Below, in pieces: positions 21,101-30,504 of a stretch of 64,000 bases of DNA (its first letter is position 1; each line of letters opens with the position of its first letter). The stretch lies in NCBI RefSeq assembly GCF_020080835.1, contig NC_058165.1, positions 14,443,961 through 14,507,960 of the forward strand, read 5' to 3'. The position numbers and the translations under genes are program-made. This stretch comes from Cotesia glomerata. Its lineage: Eukaryota; Arthropoda; Insecta; Hymenoptera; Braconidae. The notes beneath the pieces are model-generated. The model searched no databases. It was not told where the DNA came from and was given only the letters and a program-made list of their open reading frames with translations.

Positions 21101-22981
21101 ACTTATATCATTTGCAGCTGAAATAAGTGAGTCGTTAATCAATCGAGATTCAACTCGGCGTCGCATAAACACTGAAGTTGCAAGTTGTTTTAATATTCGT
21201 AACGGCTCAGGGAATATACGGCCTAATTCAGCCATACAGTCAACTTCCGTCAAAGAATCAAGAATCCAAAGTAACTGTCGATTGTCATAAGTATCGTAAG
21301 CAGTTACAGCTTGTCGAATTACTTTGAAAATCACTTGTTGATTATTGGAAATTATCATTAGTTTTTGTGTCGTATACATCACTGACAGAATTAATACATA
21401 AAATGCATATCCAGCCGAATTATCTGGCTCATGACAAAACTGAATCAAATAATTTAAATAATGATAAGTCTCCTTAAAATTAGTATGATTTTCCATGCTT
21501 CGGTCTTTGAGTTCATTTTGTTCATACTGCGGAACTGGTGGTAATGCATTGATTTCGGATATGTTAATTTGATAAACATGTCGAGCAATATTTCTTCCAA
21601 TGCTATCAAGGGTAAATAAAATATCACGCTCCAACTCAGTGGCGTCAGTACGAACATGATATACGGGTTGTTGAAAATGATTAATATTTTTATTACAGTT
21701 TTTATAATTTTCTTGCAATAAATTTTCTACAAACAGCTGGAAATTTTGGTTATTACTTTCTAATATAAAATTTCTATGACTACGAATAAATGCAGGGATT
21801 TCACATGCTTCGGTATTGAACTCGGGACTTAATTTTATTATATTATGATCATTTGCACTTTCTAATGATTGATTATTTTTTAATACTGTTATCACATACA
21901 ACACTTCTGTTTCCATGTTATCTGTAATATCCCATTCACGAGATATTTCGTCATGACATAATTGTTGCGTTAATCCACCGTGATGATTAAATGTTATTTT
22001 TGCAAGAATAATATCTTTTCCAATCTTGAAATTATTTGATAATTGCATTTTAAAATCAATATAATTCATTACAGAAGGAACAATGTTTATATCGTAGTCT
22101 TCATTTTCTCTTTGAAAAGATAAATTATAAATATATCCACTATGGTCTGTTGAATAAGGTAACGGTACACGAGTCATACGACTGATTTCGTATCGTTGAA
22201 GGATGAACTGCATATTATTCGTTTGAGATTTATTCAGAGTATTAACGATGTATTCATAAACATTTATTGACACTGATGCATTTATGTAAATATGAACACT
22301 GCAACTATGATCTCGTAAACATACTATCGCATTTTTTCGAAAATTTAAAAATGATAGATCCAAGTATAAATTTATTTCCTTCCATATGTTGGATAAGATA
22401 TCTTCATAGTATAAAACGCGTTGTTCACCAGTTGTTTTAGATATGCATGATTTGGTTTTACATTGTATACAATCTAAAATTAACGTTAATGTTGTGACGT
22501 AATTTCGAGTCAAGTCAAGAGATAAAGCATGCCCAGTTAAATGAAAAAGATCGTGAAAATTTTTCAGTGATAGAGGAACGGTAGGTACAAAGTATGAAGT
22601 TTTCTTATTTAATGAATCATATAATACTATTTTATTGCCTTGATATTGATTGACATTGATGACATTGTATGAATCAAATGTTTCATAAAACAAATTCATA
22701 CTTGAAGCCATATTAGTGCTGTTTATATCATTTGAAAGTTCAAAAGTTTTTTTTTTTAAGGCTTGACATGTAATTTGCTGCGATAAGTATTCATTATTGG
22801 AGGCATTAAGAGTGGTTTTATTTAACACAGTCTCATTATGATTGTCGCTATTTAGATGACTATGACATAATTGTGCTATCGACGTTATTTGATTACATTG
22901 ACGTTTTAGATCACACTTTTCAGTGATATCATGGCCGTCATTCATTCTTTTTTCACCAATTATACTATGACTGAAGTCCAT
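18113..22981 (-). CDS. Large viral-type DNA primase-helicase-like protein (SF3 helicase), 1622 aa
   Basis: One uninterrupted intronless frame. The C-terminal third has a full superfamily 3 helicase module: Walker A GEPRCGKS (residues 1256-1263); Walker B-like VVCIKEVRRLE, with Lys-Glu where Asp/Glu-Glu is usual; B' KTITGEDHMDQRDLYKGY; motif C CFIFGCSNQIP (about 1343-1353); and the arginine-finger region EAIKDRLSIFNF. About residues 160-330 resemble an archaeo-eukaryotic primase core, with an Asp-rich beta strand (LILDC) and CSVHIYI (Cys227-His230), then RVPLPYS; this is weaker. The start MDFSHSIIGEKR is the first ATG of the frame. Size and layout fit replication helicases of large insect DNA viruses (nudivirus-like or related nuclear viruses, or D5-type primase-helicases). 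No other viral gene lies nearby. The intact frame among decayed elements suggests recent entry or selection. Family placement needs a profile search. Confidence 0.75.
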   Translation of the reverse strand: MDFSHSIIGEKRMNDGHDITEKCDLKRQCNQITSIAQLCHSHLNSDNHNETVLNKTTLNASNNEYLSQQITCQALKKKTFELSNDINSTNMASSMNLFYETFDSYNVINVNQYQGNKIVLYDSLNKKTSYFVPTVPLSLKNFHDLFHLTGHALSLDLTRNYVTTLTLILDCIQCKTKSCISKTTGEQRVLYYEDILSNIWKEINLYLDLSFLNFRKNAIVCLRDHSCSVHIYINASVSINVYEYIVNTLNKSQTNNMQFILQRYEISRMTRVPLPYSTDHSGYIYNLSFQRENEDYDINIVPSVMNYIDFKMQLSNNFKIGKDIILAKITFNHHGGLTQQLCHDEISREWDITDNMETEVLYVITVLKNNQSLESANDHNIIKLSPEFNTEACEIPAFIRSHRNFILESNNQNFQLFVENLLQENYKNCNKNINHFQQPVYHVRTDATELERDILFTLDSIGRNIARHVYQINISEINALPPVPQYEQNELKDRSMENHTNFKETYHYLNYLIQFCHEPDNSAGYAFYVLILSVMYTTQKLMIISNNQQVIFKVIRQAVTAYDTYDNRQLLWILDSLTEVDCMAELGRIFPEPLRILKQLATSVFMRRRVESRLINDSLISAANDISRERIKNPNNSTSFVSSTSISYDVLLFDELCRLYLHDELPLYKHLTDLMLEEIVTTIFRRYLILFYRNVMNNNVMYIYKDPLYIEYKMSNFVSDTTANSKLRFMYDKLQMYIIPIFANKNSSITESKCRNLAMKIIKNAWYNYVNEHIPVKNIHFGKYRYFVCTLRGVFNNITGLYMSGIPQLYFENASSFCILPPTGISDTNIGKYDVYDGQNKYDYENSGLEENITCSNENNNNFSNNSKIKRDNNTHSKSGNGRSSNLNIMATVNNVNGHNYQAQLRIVNDELITKINHWKNLMYTYLSSQDKLFYLSTMVPGLLKIGESVFDKQTRSLAINTLTNRILKDQSPQNKDELFYLLPVMQYHCIDCDSIIAIAHCIDSLIKEKNFIVTTPSLTSIFNNLYRSDINNLYITIGGKRGSQFEYERYTNSNDLYENMVSLYSYRPSKRLLVLAFIWALMEYYNSDDDIIRVKFDITRRSRNSQLLNDSIISSKHEKISVTLQGDPFGLIKEKFDLSQYTCETNENFRRAFNITFQNISSSTVSSNASLLTSDYDFKTTALKKNSAGFNSHSQKDQLIMNESLQSLDICMYNALLSISIIFRFDTKTIRDYLEHCTLLFQPFNNCRKFTLYYGEPRCGKSFLANLIIRAAEPSVFNVLSDLATAATAASPSPDLIKAFQSYVVCIKEVRRLEESLLKTITGEDHMDQRDLYKGYQKLTPICFIFGCSNQIPQIEADEAIKDRLSIFNFTNRIEPCYNFREVIDDNQLLLFINECTIQPSIEELATSIGLYNSIYATFCLTRNKSGLVIPTIKNRSSLQIMKKFLIHNSLMYYVMDLCSLEVMTGYSIKMDELKIRAEHAIEKSKRALRHNYQLNDFINDFSQHFRKMCNQNEYSHNDVSIEFLGVGLPPSDNSHVNLIESVFSQVCSCINELDGNGTFGTSIAQMRHLIISKVDAVTNANNDRKMDYVTRILLKIKNVYYKYYNTNEQRFENIQIKEKN

Positions 22982-23904
22982 TTTATTGTTAGTAAAAGAA
23001 TAAACTAGAACACTTACTATAACTAATTATTTAACTTCCTTGAGTATTCTACCTAAATTGTATTATAAGCGTAATAGACTTGCTCGTAATAAATTCACAA
23101 AAATAATTATTACATTAAACTTTTTATAGAATATTATGAAAATCACATAGCTTTATGATTATAAATGAATAATGACGTAAGTATCCTAATACACGATTAA
23201 AAAGTTTATATTATTTTTAATCTAAATTTTATTTACGAGCGTTACCGAGTACAATATTAAGATATCTTATAGTGTTATATAGTATTACTTACTGAAGTAT
23301 ATTCTATACATTCATATGCATGTACTGTTGTTCAAATTATGGAGAAAATAATAACCGGAGAGTACACTCCAAGTCTCTGAAGAATAGAAGCAGGTTAACA
23401 TGGACACTAGCATCAGAGAAACCAACAAATTTAATTTTTTAAATGATCAGAAAATTTCGACAGAGGATGCCAAAATTGGGAATCTAGGATACAGTAAGGA
23501 CCACCCAACTGGGACCCAATAATGATTACCCGATTGGGACCATCGTGGGTTTTGCGTTACATCCCAATGTTGGGTTCCTTACAGGGAATATATTGGGCAA
23601 CATATTGGGAACCCAATTGAATTCCATAGGTTTTACAATTTTTTTTCTAGTTGAATGCACGATCAAGTATGAGTCAGGTACGACCATGCATGACCGAACA
23701 TGAATCATGCATGGTCATGCAAAGTCATACTCATTTACACATGTATAGAAATAAAAACTTATCAAGCACGATCATGCATGATTACGCGCTAAAGGATTTG
23801 ATCTCTTGTCTTCATACATCTGTGTCGATCAACAAGAATTCTTTCAGCATAGAAGAGGGTGGTAGTGGTATATAATATGTAAAATAGAATATGACTTTGC
23901 ATTA
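22982..23904. other. Intergenic region upstream of the helicase gene
   Basis: A+T-rich, no coding frame. At 23500-23610 there is a cluster of TTGGG/CCCAA words ('aactgggacccaataatg', 'cccaatgttgggttcc', 'attgggaacccaatt') that can pair with each other. At 23660-23725 there are repeated ATCATGCATG-type words ('gaccatgcatgacc', 'gaatcatgcatggtc'). Both look like small mobile-element ends or simple repeats. Confidence 0.4.
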
Positions 23905-24747
23905 GGGTGTCCGTTATTTCCCAAGTTGACTTTTTTTTCGCGATCGCCCCCTGGATTTTTAGTTCTTAACCTAAAAAAAAATATCTTACCCAAATAAGCT
24001 CTTAATTACCAAATTGAACCGTGCCGAAGTCGAGTTACATTTCCCATTTAAATAACATGGGAATTTGGAACTTTTTGCAATTATTTTTTTTTCTTTAAAA
24101 AAAATGTCACCACGATTATGATCGGTACATATTCTGATGAGAAATTGAATGCTCTACAAAAAAGTTCTCTTATAATTTTTTGATAAAATCATTCCTTTAG
24201 AAGTTATTTGTGGTTAAAGTTGTGTTTATAGTTATTATCATAGTTTTGCAGTCTTGCTGTAAAGTTTTTTGTGTTATAATCATTTATTTTATCTATAAAT
24301 GTTCCAAAAATTTTATCAAAATGATTAATAGTTACAGTAACGTTAACAATACGATGTATTGAATACATTTTTAATAATATTGCCGCTTATTGGTATTTTT
24401 TCTGTCTCTATTCACATTTATTTGTTAAGCAATTTTTAGTCGCATTATGATAAGTATTCATGAATTTGTTTGTTTTTGTTTTCATGAATAATTTGCACTA
24501 AATATTGTTTTTGTTCTTTTTTATGCGTTAAATTGTTGATGTATTTTTGAGTTCATCGAAGCGCTCTTTCGGCTACATCGTTAACAATTGTAGATTATTA
24601 ACAATGTCTAATCCTTCCAAACAATCATTATTGGTGGCTCATGTCTCAAAGTTAATCTCTAGCAATTTTTTATTTATGTTGAATCAAAAAAAAAATTTTC
24701 ATCGAATTTGAATTAATAAAAATTAATTTATTTAAGAAAGAAATCAA
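23905..24747 (+). repeat. Left arm of the long inverted repeat
   Basis: Pairs with 28271-29113. Shared landmarks are 'cgcgatcgccccctggatttt', 'ccgtgccgaagtcgagttac', 'gaatgctctacaaaaaagtt' and 'gttaacaatacgatgtattgaatac'. The last part of the arm, 'aagaaagaaatcaatatc', gives the undisturbed version of the site entered at 26905. Confidence 0.85.
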
Positions 24748-25035
24748 TATCTTTTTTTTGAATTGATAATTTCATTATCTGCATTAACTATATAGCGTTC
24801 AGGGGGAATCAAAATCGAAATTTTCATCACATTTTAATAATTTAACGTAATTGGATCCTGCAAGACATATTTCAAGAAAATTATGAAATTTTTTTTATTG
24901 AAAGATAATTATATTAATGATTCACCACCAAAATTTCAAATCAATTCACCACATTGTTTTTAAGCAATGAATTTTCGAAATTGCAACATTTACACGCATA
25001 GGTATAGAAGGTGAAGTTGTATAACTTTTATATGT

Positions 25036-26401
25036 GAAGTGAAACGAAATGTTATGTTTCCCTTGGTCGCCCCTTTTACTCTTAAGGGTGCCACTGGATT
25101 TTTGGACTCAGTATCCAGAAACTGGACCAGAACATGGAGTATTAGGTCAGGGTCGTGAGAGATTGCTGAAAGGAAACTAAAATTTAGACACAGAAATTCG
25201 TTTAACAAAATTCTTTATTTTCCACTCCCTTTTACAGTTGAAATAATGGCCAAGATAACAACATATAAAATTTCATGGATAACAATCACACTCACTCTCA
25301 CTCTCATACAGTATATTTCACGCTGTCCAGCTAGACCCTCACGTGGTTGCAGTACCCGATGCCTACTGGACTCTCACGGTACTCTATCTACTTCGCGTCG
25401 TCCCCTGGACCTTTAACGCTACTCTAACTTAGTTCGCGCGGTCTCACGGACTCTCACGCCACTGAGCTGGACCCGGACGTGACTGCACACGTTGTCCACA
25501 CAGCGCACGCTGTCCCCCAAACTTCACGCTACTCTAAGAGAACTACCCCGAAGCAGGATAGCCCCTTTACTCACACACAAACAAACTCTATTCCAATTTC
25601 CAATAATAATAATAATAACGCTTGAATTCCAATTTATAACTAATTTCCAAAATATTATTTTCCTAATTAATATTTCTAAAATTCTTATTCATCATTTTCC
25701 GAATTATAAATTACAAATTCCTATTATCTAAATTACTGCCGTATCTTCAATTTCTACAACAATAATTATCCAAATTGAAATTTCAATTCATCGAGGATTT
25801 AATCCATTCATTATGTCCGAGAAATTACTAAATAAATTTTAATCTTTATTTTAACAAAATTAAATAAATTCCTATAATCGAGTAAACTTAAATCTTTTAT
25901 ATTATTTAATTTAATCCAAATTATTTTATTTAATCCCGCGCTATTTTATTTAATCCAGTACTTAGCAGTAAATTTTACTAAATTGAATTTTCAACGCAAA
26001 AGTGAAACTTAGACAAATGATTATTCTATGATATTTTGTTTTATGTCTCTTGACACTTAAAATTCTATTTTACTTGAATATTTTATTTTAAACGAACGGA
26101 GACATTTTGTTTCGACCTTGAATGTTCTCTACTAAGCGTTTTCGCGTGGGACAAGATGGTTGACGCTCTCGCTCGGTCTTGCGTCTCTGTCGCAAGTTTT
26201 TAGTGCAATTTTTTTTCTGACGAATTTTTACAATTTTTATTTTCTACTCTAACTTGACAGTTCTATTGATTCTAATGACAATTGCTGACTCTAGTTTTAA
26301 TTTCCATTATGACCGATATTAAACAACGCGAAAAATAATTTACTAAAAATAATTTTAGATCGGAATAAATTGTAGTCTTAAATAATTTTAATTTAGCGGT
26401 T
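25036..26401. other. Interior segment of the foldback element, no gene
   Basis: Lies between two direct, diverged copies of the inner arm motif 'aaattatgaaatttttttta..gaaagataa' (about 24880 and 26402). It may therefore be a further insertion or a partial tandem duplication. It has an unusually G+C-rich stretch (25310-25560) with repeated 'ggactctcacg' and 'ctcacgctactct' words. No credible protein. Confidence 0.4.
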
Positions 26402-26905
26402 TAAATTATGAAATTTTTTTTATCGAAAGATAAATATATTAACAATTCACTACCAAAATTTCAGATCGATTCACCACACCGTTTTTGAGAATTTAATTTT
26501 CGAAATTGCATCATTTATACGCAAAGCTATAGAGAGATGGTAAAGTTAGTATGAAATCTTCCATACCACTCGAGTGATGCAAATAATTTCATACTATAGT
26601 ATATAACTTCACATATAAAAGTTATATAACTTCACCATCTTTCTATACCTTTGCGTGTAAATGTTGCAATTTCGAAAATTCATTGCTTACAAAAAATGTG
26701 GTGAATTGATCTGAAATTTTGGTGGTGAATCATTAATATAATTATCTTTCAATAAAATAAATTTCATAATTTTCTTGAAATATGTCTTGCAGGATCCAAC
26801 TACGTTAAATTATTAAAATGTGATGAAAATTTCGATTTTGATTCCCCCTGAACGCTATATACTTAATGCAGATAATGAAATTATCAATTCAAAAAAAAAG
26901 ATATT

Positions 26906-28270
26906 CCCAGTCAGCATCCAAGTCAGAAAGATTTCAGTATGAAGTCTTTTAAAAAACTTCTTATAGAAGTCCTAATGTGACGTCTTAAAGAGCTCTTTTT
27001 TACGAGGTCAGAACTAAGAGCTCTTAATGAACTCATAAGTTTGGAGTCAATTTTCTGACATCTATCTGAGTCCCTTTTTTGGACTTCTTTTTGAGTTGCG
27101 TATAATGAGCTTATAGACATTATAAACAAAAACACAAATTTCTTTTTAATATAAAGCTGTCAAAATCTTATTCATTTTTCATTTATTACTTTCCTGATTG
27201 AGAAATTAAATTGAAAATGATTAAAAATAATTCGAATTAAATGATTTAAAACAATTTGAATAGATTAATATATAGATATACACTTGGCATAGGTTAACTC
27301 ATTTCTCTTAATCCAGGTTAATTAAATTTTTCAAAAATTTTAAATTATATTATGAAGTAATAGGCAATAATGTTAAAATCTGGTTCGTAATCAAACTAAT
27401 TTAGATAAAATAATAAAATTGGATTCTAATCTGAAAAAATTATGTGAACTTTCTACATTTAAGGAGTACTTTGCATGTATCAATTTTAAACATTTTATTC
27501 GAATTTAACGATATCTTATAACTATATACTTATTAATTATTGTTGAATTTTTAATATTCATTAATTTATCTATTAGATTTTATATTGTGAAAAGTAAACA
27601 AAATTTATATAGACTATTTAAAAAAATATTACAGGTAGACTTTTGAATACTTTTTAGTATATAAATATTCGTAAAAGTTACTTTTTCTCTATCGATACAC
27701 AGTATCAAATAGAATAAATAATATAGACAATGATCGCAACATTTCATCACTATATAAACTTAGCTTATGAGAATAATGAGATATGTAACGACATATCGTT
27801 TGAACAGCGTAGGGGGTTAGGTATTGATCTAGCACGCGCGCGACTCGGGTTCGAATCTTAGTTACGGCAATTGCGATTTTCACTTTCTCTCTTTAAACCG
27901 ACAATATTAGGTCTAACTAAAATAATAAACATTCGAAATCAGCATCGGTGCTTCATGAAACTCTGAATTATTTTTCATAATTTACTTTTATTATTATTAT
28001 TATTATTATTATTTTTAATATTATTTTTGTTGTGTTTTTATTATTGTTATCATTATAATAGCGTATAGAGATAAAAAATCATTCATTTTTGCGAGTTCAG
28101 AAAAAAGAGCTCTTTAAGAGCTCGTTTTGATGAGTTCTTAGTCTACAATAAGCGACGCATTCGACCTCTTCAGAAGGTCTTAAAGACGTCTTTTAGACGT
28201 AGACTCTGACGTCCAAATCAGAAATCTGAGCTCATTCGGAATAACTTAATACGTCATTTTGCTATCTGGG
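26906..28270. mobile_element. 1365-bp non-autonomous DNA element with TT target duplication
   Basis: Starts CCCAGTCAGCA and ends TGCTATCTGGG, an imperfect inverted end, and splits the right arm of the foldback element. The intact left arm (rc of 24735-24750, 'aaaagatattgatttctttc') shows the empty site, giving a 2-bp TT duplication. Both ends carry many short words around AAGAGCTCTT, GAGTTCTTA and GACGTC in both orientations, as in the subterminal binding sites of CMC-type elements. No transposase. Confidence 0.7.
27805..27870 (+). repeat. tRNA-like segment with A- and B-box (SINE or tRNA pseudogene)
   Basis: 'agcgtagggggttagg' (27805-27820) resembles an RNA polymerase III A box, and 'cgggttcgaatctta' (27846-27860) a B box, at a spacing normal for tRNAs. 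I cannot close acceptor or anticodon stems with confidence, so a functional tRNA is unlikely. Confidence 0.3.
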
Positions 28271-29111
28271 TTGATTTCTTTCTTAAATAAATTAATTTTT
28301 ATTAATTCAAATTCGATGAAAATTTTTTTTTTGATTCAACATAAATAAAAAATTGCTAGAGATTAACTTTGAGACATGAGCCACCAATAATGATTGTTTG
28401 GAAGTATTAGACATTGTTAATAATCTAAAATTGTTAACGATGTAGCCGAAAAAGCGCTTCGATGAACTCAAAAATACATCAACAATTTAATGCATAAAAA
28501 AGAACAAAAACAATATTTAGTGCAAATTATTCATGAAAACAAAAACAAACAAATTCATGAATACTTATCATAATGCGACTAAAAATTGCTTAACAAATAA
28601 ATGTGAATAGAGACAGAAAAAATACAAATAAGCGGAAATATTATTAAAAATGTATTCAATACATCGTATTGTTAACGTTACTGTAACTATTAATCATTTT
28701 GATAAAATTTTTGGAACATTTATAGATGAAATAAATGATTATAACACAAAAAACATTACAGCAAGACTGCAAACTATGATAATAACTATAAACACAACTT
28801 TAACCACAAATAACTTCTAAAGGAATGATTTTATCGAAAAATTATAAGAGAACTTTTATGTAGAGCATTCAATTTCTCAATAGAATATGCAATGAACATA
28901 ATCGTGGTGACATTTTTTTTGAAGAAAAAAAAATAATTGCAAAAAGTTCCAAATTCCCATGTTATTTAAATGGGAAATGTAACTCGACTTCGGCACGGTT
29001 CAATTTGGTAATTAAGAGCTTATTTGGGTAAGATATTTTTTTTTAGGTCAAGAACTAAAAATCCAGGGGGCGATCGCGAAAAAAAAGTCAACTTGTGAAA
29101 TAACGGACACC

Positions 29112-29113
<2 letters not shown>
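28271..29113 (-). repeat. Right arm of the long inverted repeat
   Basis: Reverse complement of 23905-24747, ending 'aaataacggacaccc'. It follows directly on the nested 1365-bp insertion. Confidence 0.85.
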
Positions 29114-29114
<1 letters not shown>

Positions 29115-29184
<70 letters not shown>

Positions 29185-29190
29185 TTAGAA
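29115..29190. repeat. (AT)n microsatellite
   Basis: Roughly 30 AT dinucleotides immediately outside the right arm of the foldback element. Expansion here may have erased its target duplication. Confidence 0.95.
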
Positions 29191-29399
29191 TGCTCTATTC
29201 TATACTTTATTAAGTTAATAATTGTAAATTGACAATTTTACTATCCCGAATGCTAGAGAAAATTCCGGGAAGCATAAGGTTTTATCCTGGTTTAATCTGG
29301 TTGTCTTATAATATTATTCAATTTTTTCAACTTAATTTTGTTCGCAATTAATTCTCTTAGGTGAGTAACTATTAAAGTTATTCGTCCTGAAGAATTTAT

Positions 29400-29560
29400 A
29401 TATTAAATCTTTGAGGCAGACTTTTGCCATTTTTCAAGAAAATTGAGACATTGACCTCAAATTTTTGGGCTACAACATCGAGTACGATAGGACCGGGCCA
29501 CCATCTGCATAGATCCACAATTTTAGAGGACAGCAGTATGGGAAAATTATGAGATATTTT
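29400..29560 (-). repeat. Older host repeat unit 1, left part (split by the CMC-like transposon)
   Basis: 'aggaccgggccaccatctgcatagatcc..gaggacagcag' matches 'aggactggacctccacctgcatagatcc..gaggacaacag' at 43282-43333. Its continuation lies beyond the transposon at 43124. Read on the minus strand, unit 1 and unit 2 share a coding-like stretch (see 43124-43460). Confidence 0.6.
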
Positions 29561-29581
29561 CCCGAGTCGAAATTTTGATCG

Positions 29582-30504
29582 TATTTTGATCCTCCTAAGG
29601 TCCGATCAACTTCGGATCAGGGAGTTCAAAGTACGATCAATTCCCATGTTAAATTTGATCGTATTTTAAACTCCACAGTGGTACAAATTTCCGTTTTTAC
29701 CACTCTGGAGTCCAAAATACGATCAAATAGAAATAAAAATTCGGTCCGATTTTGAACGCCTTGATCGTATTTAATAATAATAATAATAATAACAATAATA
29801 ATAATAATAATAATAACAATAAATTTATTATTATTATTATTATTTATTCATTTAGTAAAATTAATAAATAATTATAATAATAATAATTATTATTTTTATT
29901 ATAATAACAATAACATTTTTTTTATATCATAATATTATTATTATATAATTTAAGTACATACATAATAAGTAGATATTATAATTATAATTGTTATCACATA
30001 AACATTCTTACATTATTAATCTATCTCAAGCGTCTTATATGTATGCAAAATAAGTATATAATTTTAGCTTATTGAGTGTAGTTCTATTATTAATAGTTTT
30101 TTTAATTATTTGAAAGTATTTGATACTTAATTATATTGTAAGTATTAGTATTTTTTTTATAGTTTTATAAATCGCTTCGTATTTTTAAAAGTCGTGAATT
30201 CACGAAATATATAAAAATAGTTGCTTACACTTTAACCACCTTTTATTTCCCTCTATTACGACGTTTTATACAGAGTATCCCTGAGGCTGTGATGCATTTT
30301 GTCTTTGGTCACATTTATTTGTCAATAACCATTAAAATATGTTAGTAAGTATCAGATAATTAAATAAAAAAAATTATATCTTTGATTAATCAAAGTATAC
30401 AAAATAGCTTTTAAAAGCTAAACTAAAAAATCACATTAATTTTACTGATCCAAAAAGTTTTTTTGGTGCTTGTATCATTATAATTATAATTTTTTGTCAT
30501 CAAT
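29582..30504. other. Left subterminal region and simple repeats
   Basis: 29590-29765 holds short repeated words (gatcgtatttt, cggatcaggg, caaagtacgatc) that recur near the right end and are probably sites bound by transposon proteins. From 29765 to 29960 are (AAT)n/(ATT)n repeats. The rest is A+T-rich and may include the 3' end of the BEN gene. Confidence 0.6.

Larger units (their letters stand above)
23905..29113. mobile_element. Foldback-type element with ~0.84 kb terminal inverted repeats (5.2 kb)
   Basis: The left arm (23905-24747, starting GGGTGTCCGTTATTTC) returns in reverse complement at 28271-29113 (ending 'gaaataacggacaccc'), with only scattered differences. A second inner part of the arm (about 24748-25035) returns inverted at about 26600-26905. 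The right arm is split by a separate 1365-bp insertion (26906-28270). Near 26560-26640 is a palindromic centre ('tatataacttcacatataaaagttatataacttcacc'). No transposase is visible. The right flank is a TA microsatellite and no clear target duplication could be read, so superfamily is open (MULE-like or PIF-like by eye). Confidence 0.75.

Noticed and set aside
18113..22981. Naming the helicase as a bracovirus or a specific nudivirus gene
   Set aside because: SF3 motifs are clear, but family-level placement cannot be made by eye, and no companion viral genes are in the window.
23651..23875. Open frame in the ATCATGCATG-rich segment
   Set aside because: Simple palindromic repeats open the frame; no domain and no partner.
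27805..27870. Functional tRNA gene
   Set aside because: A and B boxes are present, but acceptor and anticodon stems do not close convincingly.
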